Shown here piece after piece: positions 1 through 6,522 of a DNA stretch of 64,000 nt. The position numbers and the translations under genes are program-made. The DNA is from an uncultured Lentisphaeria bacterium (GTDB lineage Bacteria; Verrucomicrobiota; Lentisphaeria; Victivallales; UBA1829): positions 1 through 64,000 of the forward strand of contig CAJKAR010000025.1 in NCBI GenBank assembly GCA_905197955.1, given 5' to 3'. The notes beneath the pieces are model-generated. The model saw only the letters and a program-made list of their open reading frames with translations. It was not told the DNA's origin and ran no database searches. Numbering within the stretch: position 1 is the stretch's first letter; each line of letters begins with the position of its first letter.

Positions 1-113
1 CTGTCCTTGACCCGAGAAAAATGCTCGCGCATTTTTCCGTATTTCTGGAGAGCCGCAAGGTTCGGTGCAGGTCCGTAGCCTGCTTCGATCCAGCTGAATA
101 AGTGGGCGTCCAA
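1..113 (-). CDS. possible partial gene running off the left edge
   Basis: The minus strand is open from about 113 to the window edge and reads like real protein, with segments such as HLFSWIEAGYGPAPNLAAL and KYGKMREHF and codon choice like the neighbouring genes. The only start seen is a TTG at 113-111 without a clear ribosome-binding site, lying just past the terminator of the lipoprotein gene. No family is recognised from 37 residues. It could also be a gene remnant; sequence to the left is needed to decide. Confidence 0.3.
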   Translation of the reverse strand, partial: MDAHLFSWIEAGYGPAPNLAALQKYGKMREHFSRVKD

Positions 114-127
114 CGGGTGAAAAAGGC

Positions 128-163
128 AAAAAAAATCCGTCCGGAGCAAAACCAGCGGACGGA
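128..163 (-). terminator. rho-independent terminator of the lipoprotein gene
   Basis: An 8-bp perfect stem (TCCGTCCG at 136-143 with CGGACGGA at 156-163) has a 12-nt loop. On the minus strand it is followed by a run of eight T (A at 128-135 on the plus strand). It lies 22 bases past the stop of the lipoprotein gene. Confidence 0.85.
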
Positions 164-185
164 TAAAAAATCGAACGCTTCAAAA

Positions 186-575
186 TTACTTGAGAGCGTT
201 TCCAGAAACCTGAACCGATTTCATGGAAATCAGGAACAGCCAGGTAGAGGAAGTTGCACTGGAAAGATCCGTGACTCTGGTAGCTTCAAGAGCCGCAGCC
301 TTTCTGCTGAGCATGCTGACCGCATTGTCAAGACGGACCGTATCCTTGAAAACTGCGCAGGATCCCGGAGTTGCCGTGCTTCCCGTGAAGAGCGGCAGAA
401 TACCAAAGAGATAAATTCCCCAGACATCACCATTCAGATGAGCAATCGTCTGAAGCTCATTGCTCTCGGAAAGCTTCATGTCATGCAAATTGGTCCCCGT
501 CGTAACGGAGGAGCATGCCGTGAAAAGGACGGAGAGAGTGACAGCCATGGCAGCCGCGAAAACTTTTTTCATCAT
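186..575 (-). CDS. small secreted lipoprotein of unknown function
   Basis: A 129-residue protein with a typical lipoprotein signal: basic start MMKKV, a hydrophobic stretch and the lipobox LFTAC with Cys at about residue 21. It should therefore be cleaved by signal peptidase II and anchored in a membrane. The mature part has a short hydrophobic segment (WGIYLFGILPLF, near residue 52) and no domain I recognise. AAGGA nine bases upstream of the first of two adjacent ATG codons supports the start. It has its own promoter and terminator, so it is probably transcribed separately from panC, which lies 93 bases upstream. Confidence 0.8.
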   Translation of the reverse strand: MMKKVFAAAMAVTLSVLFTACSSVTTGTNLHDMKLSESNELQTIAHLNGDVWGIYLFGILPLFTGSTATPGSCAVFKDTVRLDNAVSMLSRKAAALEATRVTDLSSATSSTWLFLISMKSVQVSGNALK

Positions 576-629
576 TTTCTTGATTCCTTTTTTGTTGATT
601 TGAACACTTTCAAACTGAAATCCTCAGAC

Positions 630-657
630 AATTTACATCACTTTACGAATGATGCAA
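630..657 (-). promoter_or_regulatory. promoter of the lipoprotein gene
   Basis: On the minus strand TTGCAT (657-652) and TAAATT (635-630) are separated by 16 bases, inside the gap between panC and the lipoprotein gene. Pattern match only. Confidence 0.5.
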
Positions 658-668
658 GTCTCGAATCT

Positions 669-1514
669 CTATTTCTCGACAAGAATGTTGTCAATCAGAC
701 GAGTTTTCCCGAAATAAGCCGCAACGGGGAACATCATATTCCCCCCGATCTTCTTAATCGGCTCCAGAGTTTCGGCATCGACCGCCTCGATGTAATCCAC
801 AACCCCTTCCGAAGCCTCAATCGAACGCCGGAAATCGGCCAGCAGCTTCTCCAGATCCGTCTCACCCGCTTCGATTTTCTCTTTCAGATCCTTCAGTCCG
901 CGAGAAAGAGAAAGGGCATTCCGATGTTCCTGCTCCGAAAGATATTTGTTGCGGGAACTTCTGGCAAGCCCGTCGGGTTCGCGAACAATCGGAGAGATCA
1001 CAATCCGGATCGGGAAGTTCAAGTCGCGAACCATACGTTTGATAATCCGTGCCTGCTGACCATCTTTCTGACCGAAAATCGCAATGTGCGGAAGAGTCGC
1101 AAGGAACAGCTTCGAGACCACAGTTGTCACGCCCCGGAAATGGGTCGGACGGGTCTTCGCACAGAGCCCCTGCGAGAGCTTCTCTTCCACAACCCAGGTG
1201 GAACTGTCCGCCGGATACATCTCCGCCGCGGAGGGTGCAAAAACCGCATCCACCTTTTTCTCTTCACAGAGTCTGGCATCCCGCTCAAAATCCCGCGGAT
1301 ACTTATCGAAATCCTCATTCGGGCCGAACTGGGTCGGATTCACAAAAATGGTGACTACAACTACATCGGCACCGGATTTTCTCGCCGTGTCGATCAGGGA
1401 AAGATGCCCCTCATGCAGGAAACCCATGGTGGGAATCACGCCGATGGTTGCGCCGGACCGACGTTTCTCGTCCGACCAGGCCTGCATTTCCGCGATCGTT
1501 CTGATGATTTTCAT
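669..1514 (-). CDS. panC: pantothenate synthetase
   Basis: PanC joins D-pantoate and beta-alanine with ATP in the cytoplasm to make pantothenate (vitamin B5), the precursor of coenzyme A. The 281-residue length is normal for the family. The ATP-binding signature PTMGFLHEGH is near residue 29, followed by FVNPTQFGPNEDF, FGQKDGQQ and EPDGLARSSRNKYLS, which contain the conserved nucleotide and pantoate contacts. GAAGAGA just before the ATG is a plausible ribosome-binding site. It is the third gene of a leftward run hisF-malic enzyme-panC, 17 bases after the malic enzyme stop. panB and panD are not in the window. Confidence 0.97.
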   Translation of the reverse strand: MKIIRTIAEMQAWSDEKRRSGATIGVIPTMGFLHEGHLSLIDTARKSGADVVVVTIFVNPTQFGPNEDFDKYPRDFERDARLCEEKKVDAVFAPSAAEMYPADSSTWVVEEKLSQGLCAKTRPTHFRGVTTVVSKLFLATLPHIAIFGQKDGQQARIIKRMVRDLNFPIRIVISPIVREPDGLARSSRNKYLSEQEHRNALSLSRGLKDLKEKIEAGETDLEKLLADFRRSIEASEGVVDYIEAVDAETLEPIKKIGGNMMFPVAAYFGKTRLIDNILVEK

Positions 1515-1531
1515 TTCTCTTCTTCACTCTT

Positions 1532-2884
1532 TCATTGATTTGCCTTGCGGATCCGTTCCGCAACAGATTGTTCGTATGCTTTGAGATCCTTGATTTCCAC
1601 CTGCGCCACTCCGCTTTTCATTGCAGCCTCGGCAACGCCAGCCGCCACACGGGGCACAACTCTGGGATCAAACGGTTTCGGAATCACATAGGTTTCCTTC
1701 AGCGGATTTGCTCCGTCGAAGACTCCGGCTGCCGCATCTGCCGGATATGCATCCTTGAGGATGGCAAGGATATCTTCCGGAATCGGCTCCGAAGCGATTT
1801 CTGCCAGCGCACGGGACGCCGCAAGTTTCATTGCCTCGTTGATATCGGTTGCCCGCACATCAAGCGCTCCACGGAAGATCCCCGGGAATCCAAGAACATT
1901 GTTCACCTGGTTCGGGAAGTCGGAACGTCCGGTTCCAACCACGGCTGCGCCAGCCGCTTTCGCATCCATCGGATGAATCTCCGGATTCGGATTCGCCATC
2001 GCAAAGACCACGGCGCCCTTGTTCATCGACGCAACCATCTCTTTCGTAAGAGCTCCCGCAACAGAGACACCCATGAAAACATCCGCGCCGCGAATCGCTT
2101 CGGCAAGCGTCTTTTCGGAAATCGGACGGGCAAAGCGGGCCTTCTGTGCATTCAGATCGGTCCGATCGCTCCGGATGGTTCCTTTGGAGTCGCAGAGAAT
2201 AAAGTTCTCGCGTCTGGCACCTGCGGCAATGTAGTATTCCGCGCAGGCGATTCCGGCGGCGCCGGCTCCGTTCATCACGAATTTGCAGTCCTCAATCTTT
2301 TTGCCGACAAGTTTCAATGCGTTGAGAATTCCGGCAAGAGAGATGATCGCCGTTCCATGCTGGTCATCATGGAAGACCGGGATCGACATTTTCTGTTTCA
2401 ATGTTGTTTCGATCTCAAAGCATGCCGGTGCTCCGATATCCTCCAGATTGATCCCCCCGAAAGAGGGCTCCAGATATTTGACCGCTTCAATGACTTTCTT
2501 CGGATCGGTTTTTCCGTTCTCCTGGAAAACTGATCCAAGACAGATCGGAATGGAGTTGATATCGGCAAACTTCTTGAAGAGAACACTTTTGCCTTCCATG
2601 ACAGGCATGCCGGCTTCGGGACCGATGTTGCCGAGACCGAGCACCGCGGTACCGTCGCTGACTACCGCAACACAGTTTCCGCGTCCCGTATATTCCCACA
2701 CCGCCTCCGGATGATTGTGGATCTCCATGCAGGGAACCGCCACTCCGGGCGTGTAGGCAAGAGAAAGATCATACTGCGAGTTGCACGGTTTGGATGGCTG
2801 CATGGTCAGTTTCCCATGCGGATTCTGCGCATGGTACGCAAGCGCGTCCTGCGCAAGTTTGGTTTTGGGATCAGGATTGGACAT
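1532..2884 (-). CDS. NAD(P)-dependent malic enzyme, short form
   Basis: The enzyme oxidatively decarboxylates malate to pyruvate and CO2 with NAD(P)+ and a divalent metal. The 450-residue length fits the short bacterial form without a phosphotransacetylase domain. The N-terminal half has the family signatures LAYTPGVAVPC, VVSDGTAVLGLGNIGPEAG, FGGINLEDIGAPACFEIE and PVFHDDQHGTAI, which hold the catalytic Lys/Asp and metal ligands. The C-terminal half has a Rossmann motif, NGAGAAGIACAEY. GGAGG five bases before the ATG fixes the start. It sits 27 bases after hisF and 17 before panC, so the three genes are probably one transcript, although they belong to different pathways. Whether it prefers NAD or NADP cannot be told from sequence alone. 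Confidence 0.95.
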   Translation of the reverse strand: MSNPDPKTKLAQDALAYHAQNPHGKLTMQPSKPCNSQYDLSLAYTPGVAVPCMEIHNHPEAVWEYTGRGNCVAVVSDGTAVLGLGNIGPEAGMPVMEGKSVLFKKFADINSIPICLGSVFQENGKTDPKKVIEAVKYLEPSFGGINLEDIGAPACFEIETTLKQKMSIPVFHDDQHGTAIISLAGILNALKLVGKKIEDCKFVMNGAGAAGIACAEYYIAAGARRENFILCDSKGTIRSDRTDLNAQKARFARPISEKTLAEAIRGADVFMGVSVAGALTKEMVASMNKGAVVFAMANPNPEIHPMDAKAAGAAVVGTGRSDFPNQVNNVLGFPGIFRGALDVRATDINEAMKLAASRALAEIASEPIPEDILAILKDAYPADAAAGVFDGANPLKETYVIPKPFDPRVVPRVAAGVAEAAMKSGVAQVEIKDLKAYEQSVAERIRKANQ

Positions 2885-2911
2885 TGTTTCCTCCAGATGG
2901 GTTATAATGAA

Positions 2912-3682
2912 TTAAACGACTGATTTACGAACAGGAATGCCCCGCGCGGCAAGATACTCCTTCGCCTGCGGAACGGTATAAGTGCCGAAATGAAAAATGC
3001 TCGCCGCAAGAACAGCATGCGCATTGCCTTTCGTGAAGACTTCGTAAAGATGTTCCAGATTTCCGGCTCCGCCGGAGGCAATGACCGGAACGGATACGGC
3101 ATCGGCAATCGTTCTGGTCAGTTCGAGATCGTATCCGTTCTGTGTTCCGTCGGCATCCATGCTGGTGAGCAGGATCTCTCCTGCGCCGAGCTCCACACCT
3201 TTCTGCGCCCATTCGACGGCATCGATTCCGGTATTCCGCCGACCTCCGTGAGTAAAGACCTCCCAGCGGTGTTCGCCGGGGACGCGGCGCGCATCGATTG
3301 CCAGCACAATGCACTGCTTGCCGAAACGCTCGGCTCCCGCACGGATCAGATCAGGATTGGCTACCGCCGAGGAGTTGACGGAGATCTTATCCGCTCCGGA
3401 ATTCAGCATGAGACGGATATCTTCAACGGTTCGGATACCGCCGCCAACGGTCAGAGGAATAAAAACATTCTCCGCGGTTCTGCGGACAACATCGTACATG
3501 GACGCCCGGTTGTCGCTGGTCGCGGTAATATCCAGAAAGACCAGTTCATCGGCGCCCTGCCTGTCGTATTCGATCGCCGCTTCGACGGGATCCCCCGCAT
3601 CAATGAGGTTGACAAAGTTCACGCCTTTGACGACGCGCCCCCCCGTAACGTCGAGGCACGGAATGATTCGTTTGGCCAGCAT
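2912..3682 (-). CDS. hisF: imidazole glycerol phosphate synthase, cyclase subunit HisF
   Basis: HisF takes ammonia from its glutaminase partner HisH and converts PRFAR to imidazole glycerol phosphate and AICAR, linking histidine and purine synthesis. The 256-residue protein is a full (beta/alpha)8 barrel. IIPCLDVTGGRVVKG carries the first catalytic Asp (near residue 11), VGGGIRTVEDI and SGGAGNLEHL are the two phosphate-binding loops, and AIDARR and TSMDADGTQNGYD carry the second catalytic Asp. AAGGA seven bases before the ATG supports the start. No other his gene lies in the window, so the pathway is scattered. It is the first gene of the run that continues with malic enzyme and panC. Confidence 0.97.
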   Translation of the reverse strand: MLAKRIIPCLDVTGGRVVKGVNFVNLIDAGDPVEAAIEYDRQGADELVFLDITATSDNRASMYDVVRRTAENVFIPLTVGGGIRTVEDIRLMLNSGADKISVNSSAVANPDLIRAGAERFGKQCIVLAIDARRVPGEHRWEVFTHGGRRNTGIDAVEWAQKGVELGAGEILLTSMDADGTQNGYDLELTRTIADAVSVPVIASGGAGNLEHLYEVFTKGNAHAVLAASIFHFGTYTVPQAKEYLAARGIPVRKSVV

Positions 3683-3722
3683 GGTCCCATCCTTGCATAC
3701 AAAAGTTCTGAGTTCAGCTGGT

Positions 3723-3751
3723 AATGTATCACGGAAAACGGAAAAAGTCTA
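3723..3751 (-). promoter_or_regulatory. putative promoter of the hisF run
   Basis: On the minus strand TAGACT (3751-3746) and TACATT (3728-3723) are 17 bases apart, about 40 bases before the hisF start. The -35 is weak, the -10 resembles those at the ferredoxin and pgi promoters. Confidence 0.4.
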
Positions 3752-3763
3752 TCCGCTTTCCTT

Positions 3764-3825
3764 AGAAAAGCGGGACAATCCCGTTTTTTTGGAATCGGGT
3801 CCTGCCGTTTCGGAACAGCAGGACC
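3764..3825 (-). terminator. terminator region after the SGNH hydrolase gene
   Basis: Two hairpins lie between the SGNH hydrolase stop and hisF. The first has an 8-bp stem (GGTCCTGC at 3798-3805 with GCAGGACC at 3818-3825). The second is a compact CGGGA-CAA-TCCCG hairpin at 3771-3783 with T-rich sequence on both strands, so it may stop transcription in both directions. Confidence 0.6.
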
Positions 3826-3833
3826 ATGCGCTT

Positions 3834-5045
3834 TTATTTTGCAGTTTTGAAATATTCCATCAGGGCACGGCCGATCACCTGCTTGCCGCGCTCTCCGGAA
3901 TGGACATAGTCGCGGCTGTACCATTCGTGCGGTGTGCCGGAGGCATAGAGCCAGGTATAGGTCGGCGTGGAGAGATCCCAGAACGCAACGCGGTTCCGGC
4001 GCGCCATCGCCGGCAGGGTCTTGGGATCATAGCCGCCGAGAACATGCTGATCTTTCGCCAGCTCCCATTTCTGCACAGGAAGAGGTTTGTCCGGATTGGC
4101 TTTGTCCCAGGGACGAGTGTCCACCGCAAGCGGAGCGCTGAGAACCAGAATTTCTATGTCCTTGTAATGGGCTTTCGCGGCGCGGATCACAACTTCGATT
4201 GCCTCGGTGCCGTTCGGATGATACGGCTTGCGATAGTTGGAGATTCCGCCGATCACCAGAAGATCGGGCTTCTTTTCATCCAGCACATACTTTTTGAACT
4301 GATCGGCCTGGCAGTAGAACCAGCAGCCGGTGCTGCCGCGCATGGAGATGGTGAAGTCGAATTCGGAATTCGGGAACTCCCGCTTCAGGAGAGAGTGAAA
4401 CTGGGAATGGAAGGTATCCTGCATGATGCTGTCGCCAAGCATGAGAACATGCCACGGCTTTCCGGAATTCAGGGCGGCTCTTGTCTTCGGGAGAAGTTCC
4501 ATGGAATAGGGAGGAGCTTTGAAGTTCAGGGGGGGGAGCTCTTCATAGACGCGGTCGCAATATTTGGCGGCTTCAGCAGCGGAGACCTTCTCCACGCTCA
4601 GGTTCCACGCGCGAAGCCCGGTCTTTGACTGGAAAAATACACGGATGGAATCCACTTTCGGCATCGCGTAGATCACACGGTCGTAGGAGCGGCGCTCGCC
4701 GGGATAGATGACATCGTAGTTGTCCGGAAGAAGATTCCGCTTCGAATCGTAGAAATCAACGCCCTGATAGGCTCGCTCTTTTGCTTCGGCATCGAATTTG
4801 ATGCGGTAATAGGCGGCCTCGCCCGGCTTTTTATCGAGGATGATCCGTCTGGAGATGAGCTTGCCGCCCTTGTCCGGATAATAGCCTTCGAACTGATTGT
4901 AGGTCAGACCGTTTTTGGAGGCGGAGGGTTTGAACTCCCAGCCGGGCAGTTTGTCGGAAAGAGGGCCGCCGAACGAAGCCAGGGGCGCTGCTGTCAGATG
5001 AGCCGCCGTCAGAATCGCGGCTGTCGCGATAATGCTTTTCAACAT
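3834..5045 (-). CDS. secreted SGNH/GDSL-family hydrolase
   Basis: A 403-residue exported protein. Residues 1-19 are a signal peptide ending in TAA. Residues 20-190 look like a beta-sandwich, binding-type domain. From about residue 200 there is an SGNH hydrolase fold: VLMLGDSIMQD (block I, nucleophile Ser), RGSTGCWFY (block II), LVIGGISNYRK (block III, Asn) and SRDYVHSGERGKQ (block V, Asp/His). The family removes acyl groups from sugars or lipids; here a carbohydrate esterase role is an inference from the neighbourhood. I chose the ATG at 5045 because AAGGAG precedes it and the signal peptide follows. The longer open frame upstream lacks any protein character. It is divergent from the prepilin peptidase gene and has its own terminator. 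Confidence 0.85.
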   Translation of the reverse strand: MLKSIIATAAILTAAHLTAAPLASFGGPLSDKLPGWEFKPSASKNGLTYNQFEGYYPDKGGKLISRRIILDKKPGEAAYYRIKFDAEAKERAYQGVDFYDSKRNLLPDNYDVIYPGERRSYDRVIYAMPKVDSIRVFFQSKTGLRAWNLSVEKVSAAEAAKYCDRVYEELPPLNFKAPPYSMELLPKTRAALNSGKPWHVLMLGDSIMQDTFHSQFHSLLKREFPNSEFDFTISMRGSTGCWFYCQADQFKKYVLDEKKPDLLVIGGISNYRKPYHPNGTEAIEVVIRAAKAHYKDIEILVLSAPLAVDTRPWDKANPDKPLPVQKWELAKDQHVLGGYDPKTLPAMARRNRVAFWDLSTPTYTWLYASGTPHEWYSRDYVHSGERGKQVIGRALMEYFKTAK

Positions 5046-5247
5046 GGTAAACTCCTTACTGTTAAACATCAAACGACAGAATATATGAAAGGATACAATA
5101 GCACATGCCGGCATTTCTTCCAGAAATGTTTTTTCTTTTTTTACTTTTATTTCCGGAAAAAACGGAATATAGTACAGAACTTGCAGAAAAATAGGGAAAT
5201 AAACCGATACAACAGAACAATAATTCTTGAAAGGCTCGGGGGTCGGA

Positions 5248-6102
5248 ATGCTGGATTTTCTGAACGGAACGATTCTGAACTGGCTGGATTTGTACGGAAC
5301 AGCCGCAACGGTGCTGTGGTGTTTCTGGAGTTTTGTGCTGGGGGGATGCTTCGGCAGTTTCACGACGGCATGCGTATGGAGAATTCCGCGCGGAATCTCG
5401 ATTGTCTGGCCGCCCTCCTCGTGCCCGAAGTGCGGAAGGCATCTGGGGCTGACTGAGAATATTCCGATCTTCGGCTGGCTTCTTCTGCGCGGAAAATGCA
5501 AGGGGTGCGGACTGCCGATCTCTCCACGGTATGTCCTGATCGAACTTGCCGCAGCACTTCTGTTCACGGCAACGGCGTATCTGGCCGTGATCCATCGCAT
5601 TCCTCTGAGTGTGATTCCCGCATGGTGTCTGATCGTTCTTTGCATCGGGTCCGCCTGCACGGACTGCGAACTGAGAATCATACCGGATAAATTTACGTTC
5701 ACGGGAATGATTCTGGCTCTGATCTGCGCGTTCCTGTTTCCTTCGACAAAAATGCCGTCGAACATGACTCCGCTTTTTGCTCTGACCTATACTTTTGCGC
5801 AGATCGCCGCGGTCGGACTCTTCGGATATTCGGCCTGGTACGCGGGAAAAATTCTCTTCCGGAAAGAAGCTCTCGGCAGAGGCGATGTGAAATTCCTGAT
5901 GGCTGTTGCCGGATTCACCAGCGTGTTCGGCGCACTGGTGACGATTCTGACAGGAAGTTTCCTGGCTCTGATCTGGCTTTTCTGCGATGCCGTAAAACGG
6001 GGAAAACTCCGGCGCAAATTTGCATACGGTCCCTTTCTTGCGGCGGGAGCCATCCTCTGGCTTCTGTTCAAGCATACGGTGATGAGCCTGTTTCTGAAAT
6101 AA
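5248..6102 (+). CDS. prepilin peptidase / N-methyltransferase (A24 family)
   Basis: This membrane aspartic protease cleaves type IV prepilin and pseudopilin leaders and methylates the new N-terminus. The 284-residue protein has the N-terminal cytoplasmic domain with two Cys pairs (C59, C62, C84, C87, in CPKC and CKGC) seen in bifunctional PilD/GspO enzymes, then six or so membrane segments. The catalytic Asp residues are D139 (ACTDCELRIIPDKF) and D213 (GRGDVKFL). An upstream in-frame TTG at 5227 would add seven residues; the ATG at 5248 is preferred because a G-rich site lies just before it. It is the only processing enzyme in the window for the four pseudopilin-like proteins found at 19.1, 38.6, 44.5 and 61.5 kb. 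No pilus ATPase or secretin gene is nearby. Confidence 0.94.
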   Translation: MLDFLNGTILNWLDLYGTAATVLWCFWSFVLGGCFGSFTTACVWRIPRGISIVWPPSSCPKCGRHLGLTENIPIFGWLLLRGKCKGCGLPISPRYVLIELAAALLFTATAYLAVIHRIPLSVIPAWCLIVLCIGSACTDCELRIIPDKFTFTGMILALICAFLFPSTKMPSNMTPLFALTYTFAQIAAVGLFGYSAWYAGKILFRKEALGRGDVKFLMAVAGFTSVFGALVTILTGSFLALIWLFCDAVKRGKLRRKFAYGPFLAAGAILWLLFKHTVMSLFLK

Positions 6103-6127
6103 TAAAGCTTTTGCCGGGGGGAACGAT

Positions 6128-6155
6128 TTGACTTTTCCCTTTTCCCGTGTACATT
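6128..6155 (+). promoter_or_regulatory. promoter of the ferredoxin gene
   Basis: TTGACT (6128-6133) and TACATT (6150-6155) are 16 bases apart, with GTG directly before the -10. It lies about 70 bases before the ferredoxin start. Confidence 0.65.
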
Positions 6156-6164
6156 AACGGGAGT

Positions 6165-6188
6165 CCGTCCCTCCGTCGGGACGGTTTT
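6165..6188 (+). promoter_or_regulatory. hairpin in the ferredoxin 5' leader
   Basis: CCGTCCC (6165-6171) pairs with GGGACGG (6178-6184) and TTTT follows, between the promoter and the ribosome-binding site. It may protect the 5' end or act as a weak attenuator; neither is shown. Confidence 0.45.
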
Positions 6189-6224
6189 CGATCGAAACAT
6201 GAAACTAATATAAAGGAGAAAGAA

Positions 6225-6398
6225 ATGGCTGCAAAAGTTGATTCTGAGAAATGTGTCGGATGCGAATCCTGCGTGGGCGCCTGCCCCGTGGAAGCCATCT
6301 CGATGAATGATGGAAAAGCACAGGTCAATGCGGATACCTGCGTTGATTGTGGTGCATGCGTCGGGACCTGCCCCGCAGAGGCCATCACACAGGAATAA
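6225..6398 (+). CDS. 2[4Fe-4S] ferredoxin
   Basis: A 57-residue clostridial-type ferredoxin, a soluble low-potential electron carrier for anaerobic reactions such as pyruvate:ferredoxin oxidoreductase and hydrogenase. Two cluster motifs are complete: CVGCESCVGACP and CVDCGACVGTCP. Each CxxCxxCxxxCP set supplies three ligands to one cluster and one to the other. The ATG at 6225 has AAGGAG seven bases upstream, so the longer in-frame reading from 6147 is not used. It is monocistronic, with its own promoter, a hairpin leader and a strong terminator. Its presence fits a strict anaerobe. Confidence 0.96.
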   Translation: MAAKVDSEKCVGCESCVGACPVEAISMNDGKAQVNADTCVDCGACVGTCPAEAITQE

Positions 6399-6460
6399 GT
6401 TCTATTATTCCAGCAGGAATAAGTCTTCTTATTCCTTAAACCTGATTTTTCAGATTTAGA

Positions 6461-6488
6461 CCGGGACTCAGCATCCCGGTTTTTTTTT
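6461..6488 (+). terminator. terminator of the ferredoxin gene
   Basis: CCGGGA (6461-6466) pairs with TCCCGG (6474-6479), followed by nine T. A second small hairpin (GGAATAAG with CTTATTCC, 6417-6436) lies just before it. Confidence 0.9.
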
Positions 6489-6522
6489 GGCACTTTCCGG
6501 CAGGTGGAAATCTAAGAACGGA

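Noticed and set aside
5046..5765. 240-codon extension upstream of the SGNH hydrolase
   Set aside because: It is antisense to the prepilin peptidase gene, and a signal peptide with AAGGAG marks the start at 5045.
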